From Prionace glauca (taxonomy: Eukaryota; Chordata; Chondrichthyes; Carcharhiniformes; Carcharhinidae), in the NCBI GenBank assembly GCA_037974335.1, contig CM075760.1, positions 69,121,477 to 69,185,476 on the forward strand: a stretch of DNA of 64,000 nt, given 5' to 3'. The notes under the pieces are model-generated. The model made no database searches and was not told where the DNA came from. It worked only from the letters and a program-made list of their open reading frames with translations. Numbering within the stretch: the first letter of the stretch is position 1; each line of letters starts with the position of its first letter. A program made the position numbers and the translations under genes. Shown piece after piece: positions 55,380 through 64,000 of this stretch.

Positions 55380-55690
55380 AAAATGCCCCGGCCGATGAAG
55401 GCATGCTTTAAGGTGCGAGGGGCAAGGTTTAAAGGAGATGGACATGGCAGATTGTTTACACAGAGGGTAGTGGGTTCCTGGAACTCGCTGCCGGGGAGAG
55501 ATAGTAGAAGCGGATGCAGTTGTGACTTTTACATCACTTGACAAGTACATGAATAGGATGGAAATAAACAGATATGGTCCCGGAAGGATGGGGGGTTTTA
55601 GTTAAGTCGGGCAGCATGGTCAGTGAAGGTTTGAAGGGCCGAATGGTATGATCCTGGGCTGTAATTTTCCCTGTTCTTTGTACTGCCATT
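55380..55690 (+). mobile_element. CR1-like LINE 3' end, second subfamily
   Basis: 'ttgtttacacagagggtagtgggttcctggaactcgctgccgggg' is the 'GRLFTQRVVGSWNSLP' block, followed by 'cttgacaagtacatgaataggatgg', 'gggcagcatggtc' and an end near 'ccctgttctttg'. It is slightly decayed. Confidence 0.75.
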
Positions 55691-56049
55691 TTTCTTTACC
55701 CAAAACTGAGCCTCAGACTCTGTAGCTCTATATTTAGCCATTCCATCTCTGACACCTTCTCCACTCACACAACCCTGTGAGATGTCTGTACTGATCTTAT
55801 TGTGGCATCATGAGCGTTCCACATACAACATGAGTTCCATCTATAAATTCTCATCTTGAACATTTCAATTGAAATTTCAGGGCAAGTAGAGCTTTTTGAG
55901 CAGAATGGTTCAGATTCCCACCATCTTTAATGTGAACAAGTTGTTTCTGATTTCCCTACACAGGCTGTCTATTAAACAATGACTGAACACAGGGGGTGAA
56001 TGTGAGAAGCTGAAGTTTCCAGTTGAAGAGGTTCCCAGTGTCTCTGAGC

Positions 56050-56950
56050 AGCTGAACTGGGGAAGCCTTTGGGCAGAGACTGCGCTGCTGCTATTTCCCT
56101 TCCTGACCACCGGGGGTCGCTGTAACACGCCCGGGCGCTGCTCCGCCCAGTGTCACCTCTTGCCCACACCGGCCCGGCCGCTGCTCGTTGGCGGAACATC
56201 CGGGGCCTGCAGAGTGGCGGGGCCAGCGGCCATATTTCCGTGACGTCACCGTCAGCCCCTCCCCCCGTTGAGGAAAAAGCGACGGTTCAGAAATGTAGAA
56301 AGTGAGAGAAATTCCCACCCGGAAATCCCGCCCGGAGCGGAATTAAAATTAAATAAAATACATATTTTTATAAAGAGGCTGGTGGCGGAACCGCGCATGT
56401 GCGGTAGTATTTTCCCAGAGCGCACCGCGCGGGTGTGATTGAAAAACAGACGGAATAAAAAACAGAAAAGATTTTCCCGAATGGAGAAGGAACCGAAAGT
56501 CTGACGGGTGAGGATGTGAATAATAATCATCAGAATTTAAAATATTAAAAGATTAACATGGAACTGCCTGGGCGCATGTGCGGGAGGGGATGTCAACCAG
56601 AGAGCAGCGCGGGGGACGCCGTCTCCCCTGGCAACGCAAGATGGCCGCGGCCTTCTCCGCTGGCAACGCAAGATGGCGGCCAGCCGCCTTCCTTGGCAAC
56701 GCAAGATGGACGCTGGCCGTCTCCCTTGGCAACGCAAGATGGACGCTGGCCGTCTCCGCTGGCAACGCAAGATGGCGGCTGGCCGTCTCAACTGGCAACG
56801 CAAGATGGCCGCGGGCCGCCTCCGCTGGCAACGCAAGATGGCCGCTGGCCGTCTCCCTTGGCAACGCAAGATGGACGCTGGCCGTCTCCCTTGGCAACGC
56901 AAGATGGCTGCGGGCGATGGGTGTGATTGTGGCGCAGGCGCAGTGAGGTC
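56050..56950. promoter_or_regulatory. CpG-rich promoter-like block
   Basis: A sharp rise in G+C and CpG relative to the AT-rich surroundings. It holds a perfect CRE (TGACGTCA at 56241-56248), two NRF1-like sites (GCGCATGTGCGG near 56394 and 56572) and the YY1-type array at 56628-56915. No TATA box. No start of a coding exon can be recognised on either side; 5' UTR exons would not be visible to me. The target gene may lie outside the window. Confidence 0.65.
56628..56915 (+). repeat. 33-bp tandem repeat, nine copies, with YY1-like core
   Basis: Each unit has GGCAACGCAAGATGG, then [C/A][C/G/T]GC, then GGCCGTCTC-like bases. GCAACG starts at 631, 663, 696, 729, 762, 795, 828, 861 and 894 (plus 56000). 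AAGATGGCGGC/AAGATGGCCGC matches the YY1 consensus in six units; three have AAGATGGAC. GGCAAC matches an RFX half-site. The period is 33 bp, so all six frames stay open; those frames are not genes. Confidence 0.9.
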
Positions 56951-57154
56951 TGCCTGCAGCCCATTGTCCAGACTGCCCCCCAGTGGATGTGGTGGGGAGG
57001 TGCAGCAGATGGAGCAACAATCCCAGTTTCAATGGGGGGAGAGAAGCTGCAATTCTGCTCCCTGTTGTTCACTCCTCTCCCCAGTCTCAGCATTGCAGAG
57101 TGTTTAAACAAGAGGGTGCAATGTCACAGCGGCACCCAGACCTGCAGTTTAAGG

Positions 57155-57410
57155 TTATTTATTAGTGTCACTAATAAGTAGGCTGACATTAACACTGCAG
57201 TGAAGTTACTGTGAGAATTGCCCCGAGTCTCCACATTCCTGTTGGGGTAACACTGAGGGGGAATTGAAGCCCGGCCCAATGCCCCCTAACCCAGCACGTC
57301 TTTCAGACTGGGGAAGGAAACCCACACAGACACGGGGACAAGGTGCAAATGACCCACAGGTCCCTGGCACAGTGAGGCTGCAGTGTTACCCACTGTCCCA
57401 CCGTGCTGAC
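57155..57410 (-). mobile_element. tRNA-derived SINE (family 1)
   Basis: Reverse orientation: tail 'aataagtaggctgacattaacactgcagtgaagttactgtgag', then 'ccccgagtctccacattcctg', head 'ggtccctggcacagtgaggctgcagtg'. Confidence 0.8.
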
Positions 57411-57589
57411 ACTGGGGATAATGTATTTGGGGGGAACACGGGGCAGGTGGGGGTATCACCAACTCAATTTGATGGGGGGGGGGGGTGGAAACATCAGGAA
57501 AAATCAGCTTTGTCTCAAAACATTCTTCCATTTTTCCTCTTGTTTCTTATTGAAAACCAGCTCCCTCCTCCATCCCTCCCATCAATAGG

Positions 57590-58065
57590 GCTAACGGAAC
57601 GCAGAGAAAAGGTTACAGCGCAGGAGAGGCCATTCAGCCCATCACATCCGCACCAGCTCGGGAAATAAAGACTAGCTGTCCATTCGAATCCCACCTTCCA
57701 GCAACCCAGCCCCTGAGCCTCCTTTTTACAGGGCACAGAGTTTCAGCTACAGATCCGAGTGCCGAGGGGTTTCTATCTGAACCACCAGTTTAGGCAGCGC
57801 TTTGCAGGCATCCTCCACCCTCTGAGTGAGAAGCACCTTCCTTATGGCCCTTGTAATCCTCCTACCGATCACCTTCAATCTGTGTGAACCCCACTTCCTG
57901 TCTCTGTTTGGGGGGGAAACAGGCCTTTCCTGTCCATCCTGTCTTGCCCCCCTCAGAATGTCAGACACCTCAGTTCGGTCACCTCTCAGGAAAACAACCC
58001 TCGCCAATCCAATCCTTTCCTCACCGCTGCAATTTCCCCAGTCCTGGCAAAACATTTGTAAATCC
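57590..58065 (-). mobile_element. Old LINE 3'-region fragment
   Basis: 'ggagaggccattcagcccatc', 'ctctgagtgagaagcaccttcctta', 'gtctctgtttggg' and 'cagaatgtcagacacctc.gttcggtcacctctcag' resemble the reversed C-terminal and 3' regions of shark CR1-type LINEs. It has no intact frame. Confidence 0.55.
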
Positions 58066-58495
58066 AAATGGTTATCGAATCTGAGTAATCTTTAACATTG
58101 CCCCTTCGCCAACAGGGAACAATCAACAGATGCACAAACAAGAGGCAGAGACTGAGCAAATGTTGGGATATTTATTCAGAAAACAATGAAATATTTATTG
58201 ACATGTTCAGATAAATCTCAATGATGGCCGTTGACCAGGTCTACATTAAACAATGGTTCAGTCCCAGGTTAAAAATCATTGTAACAAAGTAGAAGTTTAC
58301 CCTGAAATTGGACATTGCCGGTGACTCCCCATATAACGGAGAGATCCAAACTCATACCACACCCTGATGTGGTAAAGGGGACACCAGGCTGAGCTCCAGA
58401 CTGGGGATTAAAGAACACCGAGGTATGTTTGATTCTGATGATACACCCTCTCCGAGCCGGGATTGAGGAATTCTTAGGCAGAGAGACAGAAAATG
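58066..58495. other. Unassigned stretch
   Basis: No gene, RNA or repeat that I recognise. Confidence 0.4.
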
Positions 58496-58496
58496 T

Positions 58497-58690
58497 CCTT
58501 CGGGTGCTCTGGTTTCCTCCCACACTCCAAAGATGTGCAGGTTGGGTGCACTGTCCATGCGAAATTGCCCTTAGACTCCCAAGATGTATAGGTTAGGGGG
58601 GATTAGTGAGCAAATACATGGGGTTACGGGGTAAGCCTGGGTAAGGGTCGGTACAGATTTGAAAGGCGGAATGTCCTCCTTCTGCTTTGT
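58497..58690 (+). mobile_element. tRNA-derived SINE (family 1), 5'-truncated
   Basis: 'ctctggtttcctcccacactccaaagatgtgcaggttggg', 'gcgaaattgcccttag', 'ggcggaatgtcctccttctgctttgtaagaattctatga'. Confidence 0.8.
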
Positions 58691-58709
58691 AAGAATTCTA
58701 TGAGTCAAT

Positions 58710-58818
58710 GAAGTGAAACTCTCCAGACCAGGTAACATCATGGTAAATCTCCTCTGCCCCATTCCCAGTGTCACCCCATCCCTCCTATCCCGGGGATCCC
58801 AGAACTGCACCATTTTTT
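58710..58818 (-). mobile_element. CR1-like LINE scrap
   Basis: 'ccagaccaggtaacatcatggtaaatctcctctgccccattcccagtg..' equals the block at 120-200: reversed 'RRFTMMLPGLE'. Confidence 0.7.
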
Positions 58819-58819
58819 C

Positions 58820-59490
58820 CAAGAAGTGACCAGATGTGTAGATGAGGGAGATGCTTTTGACGTAGTCTTCTCGGACTTCAGCAGGGCTTTTGACAAGGTC
58901 CCACACGGGAGACTTATAGGAAAGTTAAGATCCCATGGGATCCAAGGAAATGTGTCAAATTGGATCCAGAATTGGTTGAGTGGCAGGAAGCAGAGGGTGA
59001 TGGTGATTTTCAGACTGGAAACTTGTATCCACAGGGTTCGATGTTGGGGCCCTTGTTGTTTGTGGTTTATTGAAATAACTTAGTCGTAAATGCAGGAGGT
59101 TTATCAGTAAGTTTGCGGATGATAGGGGAATTGTTCGGATGGTAAATGGGAGGATAGCCTTAGATTACAGGGGGATAGAGACAGGCTGATCCCGTGGCAA
59201 AAGGAATCCAATGGGGATCAGTGTGAGGTGATGCACTCGGGCAGGGCTAACAAGACAAGGGAACTAGATGATGAACAGTAGGATCCCAGGAAGCTCCGAG
59301 GATCAGAGGGAGATCGGTGAGCATGTACACCGGTCCCTTACGGTAACAGGACAGGTGGATAAAGTGGTTAAGAAGACACACGGTTCACTTCTTTATTAGC
59401 CGAGTGTTTAAGAGTGGGGAGGTGATGCTGGAATGATATAAAATGTTGGGTAGGCATTAGGAAGGAGGAATGGGAGTGAGATGGAGAGGT
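58820..59490 (+). mobile_element. LINE (CR1-like) RT fragment
   Basis: DAFDVVFSDFSRAFDKVPHGRLIGKL (in parts: motif A 'SDFSRAFDKVPHGRL'), then WIQNWLSGRKQRVMV, and a decayed 'gtttgcggatgatag' motif C. Stops and shifts interrupt it. Confidence 0.85.
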
Positions 59491-59504
59491 TGGATTTTTA
59501 TTCA

Positions 59505-60060
59505 TCCATGGGACTGGGCATCGCTGGCTGTCTGAGATAGATAGAGAGAGAGAGAGTAACAGAGAGAGGGGAGGATAGCAATGGGGTGAGATTCGCAGAG
59601 AGATAGAGAGAGAGAGTAACAGAGAGAGGGGAGGATAGCAATGGGGTGAGAGTCACAGAGAGATAGAGAGAGAGAGTAACAGAGAGAGGGGGGGATAGCA
59701 ATGGGGTGAGAGTCTCAGAGAGATAGAGAGAGAGAGTAACAGAAGAGGGGAACATAGAACATTGCCCATCTCTGGGTTCCCGAGGGCAGTTCAGAGTAAA
59801 CCACATTGCTGTGGGTCTGGGAGTCACACGTAGGCCAAACCAGGTAAGGACGGCAGATTTCCTTCCCTAAACGGCATCAGTGACCCAGACGGGTGTTTCT
59901 GATCATCGATCATCAGGAGATTCTTAATCCCAGATATTTTTTATTGAATTCCAATTCCCCCACCTGCTGTGGCGGGATTCGAACCCGGGTCCCCAGAACA
60001 TTAGCTGAGTTTCTGGAATGAATAGTCCAGCAATGATCCCACTGGGCCATCGCCCCCCCC
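59505..60060 (-). mobile_element. tRNA-derived SINE (family 2) split by a GA-rich array
   Basis: Left piece 'ttattcatccatgggactgggcatcgctggctg' (59505-59535) and right piece 59755-60060 ('cattgcccatctctgggttcccg...ggcagatttccttccctaaacgg...gcgggattcgaacccgggtcccc', the tRNA-like head reversed). The 60-bp array units at 59536-59735 lie between. Confidence 0.8.
59536..59735 (+). repeat. GA-rich 60-bp minisatellite, first block
   Basis: Three to four units of the same sequence as the main array at 60640-63830 (GAGATAGAGAGAGAGAGTAA then CAGAGAGAGGGGAGGATAGC). Confidence 0.95.
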
Positions 60061-60210
60061 TTTAGGGTGGGGGGTGGAGGGGGAATTACACAGTTAGGGG
60101 CCATCGCCCCCCCCTTTAGGGTGGGGGGTGGGGGGGGGAATTACACAGTTAGGGGCCTCGCCCCCCCCTTTAGGGTGGGGGGGGAGGGGGAATTACACAG
60201 TTAGGGGCCT
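60045..60210 (+). repeat. ~55-bp G/C-run tandem repeat, three copies
   Basis: 'ccatcgcccccccctttagggtgggg' followed by 'ggggaattacacagttagggg', three times; the homopolymer lengths differ. Confidence 0.9.
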
Positions 60211-60639
60211 TGCCAGCTGAAGACACAACCACTGATGTTGGAGTGACTGCGACTGGGGGATGTTCACAAGGCCCCGGGTTAGAGGGCCGAATGTGGGAAC
60301 GGGACTTGGAAAGCAACAACAACTTGCATTAATGTAGCACCAGGAACAGAATGCAATGTCTGAAAGACACTTCACATGGGGGGGGGGGCATCCGAAAACA
60401 AATTCTCCCAGCCAGACTGACAGGGAGATATCAGGGAGAGGAGACCAAAAGCTGGGACACAGAGAATTTCCTCGGGTCACTTTTGGTTCTTTCACCAATC
60501 CCTTTAAATCTGTGTCCCCCTCGGACAGAGAGACAGGGACGGATATTTCTCACACAGCAAAGTCTGACTGCTACTTTCACACTGCCACACACAGTTTTGT
60601 GACAACATTGCCCCTTATTAATCATCCCAATCCCTTTGG
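60211..60639. other. Non-repetitive spacer between GA arrays
   Basis: Contains short open frames only, with no domain or splice support. The sequence near 60300-60480 ('acaacttgcattaatgtagcacc...gggagatatcagg') may be repeat debris. Confidence 0.35.
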
Positions 60640-63600
60640 GGTGAGAGTCTGAGATAGATAGAGAGAGAGAGAGTAACAGAGAGAGGGGAGGATAGCAATG
60701 GGGTGAGAGTCTCAGAGAGATAGAGAGAGAGAGAGTAACAGAGAGAGGGGAGGATAGCAATGGGGTGAGATTCACAGAGAGATAGAGAGAGATAGAGTAA
60801 CAGAGAGAGGGGAGGATAGCAATGGGGTGAGAGTCACAGAGAGATAGAGAGAGAGAGTAACAGAGAGAGGGGAGGATAGCAATGGGGTGAGATTCACAGA
60901 GAGATAGAGAGAGAGAGTAACAGAGAGAGGGGAGGATAGCAATGGGGTGAGATTCACAGAGAGATAGAGAGAGAGAGTAACAGAGAGAGGGGAGGATAGC
61001 AATGGGGTGAGAGTCACAGAGAGATAGAGAGAGAGAGAGTAACAGAGAGAGGGGAGGATAGCAATGGGGTGAGATTCACAGAGAGATAGAGAGAGAGAGT
61101 AACAGAGAGAGGGGAGGATAGCAATGGGGTGAGATTCACAGAGAGATAGAGAGAGATAGAGTAACAGAGAGAGGGGAGGATAGCAATGGGGTGAGAGTCA
61201 CAGAGAGATAGAGAGAGAGAGTAACAGAGAGAGGGGAGGATAGCAATGGGGTGAGATTCACAGAGAAATAGAGAGAGAGAGAGTAACAGAGAGAGGGGAG
61301 GATAGCAATGGGGTGAGATTCACAGAGAGATAGAGAGAGAGAGTAACAGAGAGAGGGGAGGATAGCAATGGGGTGAGAGTCTCAGAGAGATAGAGAGAGA
61401 GAGTAACAGAGAGAGGGGAGGATAGCAATGGGGTGAGAGTCTCAGAGAGATAGAGAGAGAGAGAGTAACAGAGAGAGGGGAGGATAGCAATGGGGTGAGA
61501 GTCACAGAGAGATTGAGAGAGAAAGAGTAACAGAGAGAGGGGAGGATAGCAATGGGGTGAGAGTCACAGAGAGATAGAGAGAGAGAGTAACAGAGAGAGG
61601 GGAGGATAGCAATGGGGTGAGAGTCTCAGAGAGATAGAGAGAGAGAGTAACAGAGAGAGGGGAGGATAGCAATGGGGTGAGATTCAAAGAGAGATAGAGA
61701 GAGAGAGAGTAACAGAGAGAGGGAGGTTAGCAATGGGGTGAGAGTCACAGAGAGATAGAGAGAGAGAGAGTAACAGAGAGAGGGGAGGATAGCAATGGGG
61801 TGAGATTCACAGAGAGATAGAGAGAGAGTAACAGAGAGAGGGGAGGATAGCAATGGGGTGAGATTCACAGAGAGATAGAAAGAGAGTAACAGAGAGAGGG
61901 GAGGATAGCAATGGGGTGAGATTCACAGAGAGATAGAAAGAGAGTAACAGAGAGAGGGGAGGATAGCAATGTGGTGAGATTCACAGAGAGAGAGAGTAAC
62001 AGAGAGAGGGGAGGATAGCAATGGGGTGAGATTCACAGAGAGATAGAAAGAGAGTAACAGAGAGAGGGGAGGATAGCAATGGGGTGAGATTCACAGAGAG
62101 ATAGAAAGAGAGTAACAGAGAGAGGGGAGGATAGCAATGGGGTGAGATTCACAGAGAGATAGAGAGAGAGAGTAACAGAGAGAGGGGAGGATAGCAATGG
62201 GGTGAGATTCACAGAGAGAGAGAGAGAGAGTAACAGAGAGAGGGGAGGATAGCAATGGGGTGAGATTCACAGAGAGATAGAGAGAGAGAGAGTAACAGAG
62301 AGAGGGGAGGATAGTAATGGAGTGAGAGTCTCACAGAGAGAGAGAGAGAGAGTAACAGAGAGAGGGGAGGATAGCAATGGGGTGAGATTCACAGAGAGAT
62401 AGAGAGAGAGAGAGTAACAGAGAGAGGGGAGGATAGTAATGGAGTGAGAGTCTCAGAGAGAGAGAGAGAGAGAGTAACAGAGAGAGGGGAGGATAGCAAT
62501 GGGGTGAGAGTCACAGAGAGATAGAGAGAGAGAGTAACAGAGAGAGGGGAGGATAGCAATGGGGTGAGATTCACAGAGAGAGAGAGAGAGAGTAACAGAG
62601 AGAGGGGAGGATAGCAATGGGGTGAGATTCACAGAGAGATAGAGAGAGAGAGAGTAACAGAGAGAGGGGAGGATAGTAATGGAGTGAGAGTCTCAGAGAG
62701 AGAGAGAGAGAGAGTAACAGAGAGAGGGGAGGATAGCAATGGGGTGAGATTCACAGAGAGATAGAGAGAGAGAGAGTAACAGAGAGAGGGGAGGATAGCA
62801 ATGGGGTGAGAGTCTCAGAGAGATAGAGAGAGAGAGTAACAGAGAGAGGGGAGGATAGCAATGGGGTGAGAGTCTCAGAGAGATAGAGAGAGAGAGTAAC
62901 AGAGAGGGGAGGATAGCAATGGGGTGAGAGTCTCAGAGAGATAGAGAAAGAGAGTAACAGAGAGAGGGGAGGATAGCAATGGGGTGAGATTCACACAGAC
63001 ATAGAGAGAGAGTAACAGAGAGAGGGGAGGATAGCAATGGGGTGAGAGTCTGAGAGAGATAGAGAGAGAGAGTATCAGAGAGAGGGGAGGATAGCAATGG
63101 GGTGAGATTCACAGAGAGAGAGAGTGAGAGTAACAGAGAGAGGGGAGGATAGCAATGGGGTGAGAGTCTCAGAGAGATAGAGAGAGAGAGTAACAGAGAG
63201 AGGGGAGGATAGCAATGGGGTGAGATTCACAGAGAGAGAGAGTGAGAGTAACAGAGAGAGGGGAGGATAGCAATGGGGTGAGAGTCTCAGAGAGAGATAG
63301 AGAGAGAGTAACAGAGAGAGGGGAGGATAGCAATGGGGTGAGAGTCTCAGAGAGATAGAGAAAGAGAGTAACAGAGAGAGGGGAGGATAGCAATGGGGTG
63401 AGATTCACAGAGAGAGAGAGTGAGAGTAACAGAGAGAGGGGAGGATAGCAATGGGGTGAGAGTCTCAGAGAGAGATAGAGAGAGAGTAACAGAGAGAGGG
63501 GAGGATAGCAATGGGATGAGATTCACAGAGAGAGAGAGTGAGAGTAACAGAGAGAGGGGAGGATAGCAATGGGGTGAGATTCACAGAGAGATAGAGAGAG

Positions 63601-63830
63601 ATAGAGTAACAGAGAGAGGGGAGGATAGCAATGGGGTGAGAGTCACAGAGAGATAGAGAGAGAGAGTAACAGAGAGAGGGGAGGATAGCAATGGGGTGAG
63701 ATTCACAGAGAGATAGAGAGAGAGAGTAACAGAGAGAGGGGAGGATAGCAATGGGGTGAGAGTCACAGAGAGATAGAGAGAGAGAGTAACAGAGAGAGGG
63801 GAGGATAGCAATGGGGTGAGAGTCTCAGAG
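60640..63830 (+). repeat. GA-rich 60-bp minisatellite, main array (over 50 units)
   Basis: Near-identical units of about 60 bp with GTAACAGAGAGAGGGGAGGA, TAGCAATGGGGTGAGA and TTCACAGAGAGATAGAGA. Units vary mainly in the length of the GA runs and in GATTCACAG versus GAGTCTCAG. On the minus strand they give repeated LTPLLSSPLSVTLSLYLS frames, which are not genes. Confidence 0.97.
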
Positions 63831-63914
63831 AGATAGAGGAAGTGATTGAGATGGAGATTGCCAAACAGTGTTCCTGTAACGCTGAGAGCAGTGATCACAC
63901 AGGTATCAGACAGA

Positions 63915-64000
63915 ACATAAGAAATAGGAGCAGGATGAGGCCATTCCCCCCCTCGAGCCTGTCCCTCCAGTTGATAAGACCATGGCTGATCTGACTGTGG
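63915..64000 (-). mobile_element. CR1-like LINE 3'-terminal fragment, runs off the window
   Basis: 'acataagaaataggagcaggatgaggccattcc' and 'ttgataagaccatggctgatctgac' are the reversed CR1 3' UTR. Confidence 0.88.

Noticed and set aside
56537-57032. Repeat protein with an 11-residue unit (frames on both strands)
   Set aside because: The 33-bp period keeps all frames open. The content is better read as a regulatory repeat in a CpG-rich block.
59970-60055. tRNA gene near the GA arrays
   Set aside because: 'gattcgaacccgggtcccc' is the tRNA-like head of a family-2 SINE followed by SINE body.
60050-60205. Telomere-like TTTAGGG units
   Set aside because: Only three copies, inside a longer 55-bp unit with G and C runs; not a telomeric array.
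60431-63898. LTPLLSSPLSVTLSLYLS-type repeat proteins on the minus strand
   Set aside because: Direct translation of the 60-bp GA array; no start context, splice site or non-repeat domain.
1-64000. Retrovirus-like, Polinton-like or plain DNA-transposon elements
   Set aside because: No paired long terminal repeats, integrase, capsid or transposase signature could be recognised by eye; all RT traces are of the non-LTR type.

Overview
The window reads as nuclear DNA of a cartilaginous fish, most likely a shark. Three things point that way. The minus strand carries an unrearranged cluster-type immunoglobulin heavy-chain (IgM) locus, with leader, V, D1, D2, J and mu constant exons one after another in about 15 kb. 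The repeats are those typical of elasmobranchs: CR1-type LINEs ending in short TTCTTATG-like repeats, and tRNA-derived SINEs. A two-exon receptor gene of the GPR139-like group, which is expanded in sharks, lies further along. No species is claimed.

Layout. 0.46-15.0 kb (minus): germline IgM cluster. Leader 14973-15018, V 14535-14839, D1 14107-14121, D2 13720-13731, J 13281-13328, C-mu1 2414-2713, C-mu2 1688-2002, C-mu3 463-771. C-mu4 and the membrane exons would lie beyond the left edge. The recombination signals form a full 23 / 12-22 / 12-12 / 23 series. The 10.6-kb J-C intron holds a tandem array of about 600-bp units just downstream of J, several simple-sequence arrays, and a purine-rich (sense strand) array with repeated GAGCT motifs that resembles mammalian switch DNA.

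15.0-26.4 kb: the 5' flank of the cluster, then a second, paralogous 5' flank in the same orientation joined to a broken V (23073-23490). This is the relic of a tandem IgM cluster. An inverted pair of about 175-bp arms lies at 16.07 and 18.29 kb.

26.4-36.8 kb: nested and colliding CR1 copies, SINEs and decayed tandem repeats. 36.8-38.3 kb is mostly unassigned. 38.7-40.7 kb is an 84-bp minisatellite of about 23 copies.

41.4-49.5 kb: a GPR139-like receptor gene (minus, exons 48297-48393 and 46833-47728). Its 5' flank is duplicated in direct orientation at 41.45-42.15 kb, where no receptor remains.

45.4-54.8 kb: loose tRNA cluster (decayed Glu, degenerate Glu-CTC, Phe-GAA, Val-TAC, Glu-TTC, degenerate Asn-GTT, Gly-GCC), with a young CR1 copy inserted 12 bp or less from tRNA-Gly.

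56.0-57.0 kb: CpG-rich promoter-like block with a CRE, two NRF1-like sites and nine tandem 33-bp units, each with a YY1-like AAGATGG core. No gene can be attached to it here.

57.1-64.0 kb: repeat debris and a 60-bp GA-rich minisatellite of more than 50 units that began inside a SINE.

Most long open frames in the window are LINE reverse transcriptase or low-complexity repeats. The protein-coding host genes I can support are the IgM cluster, its relic neighbour and the receptor gene. All comparisons were made by eye, so divergence figures are not given.
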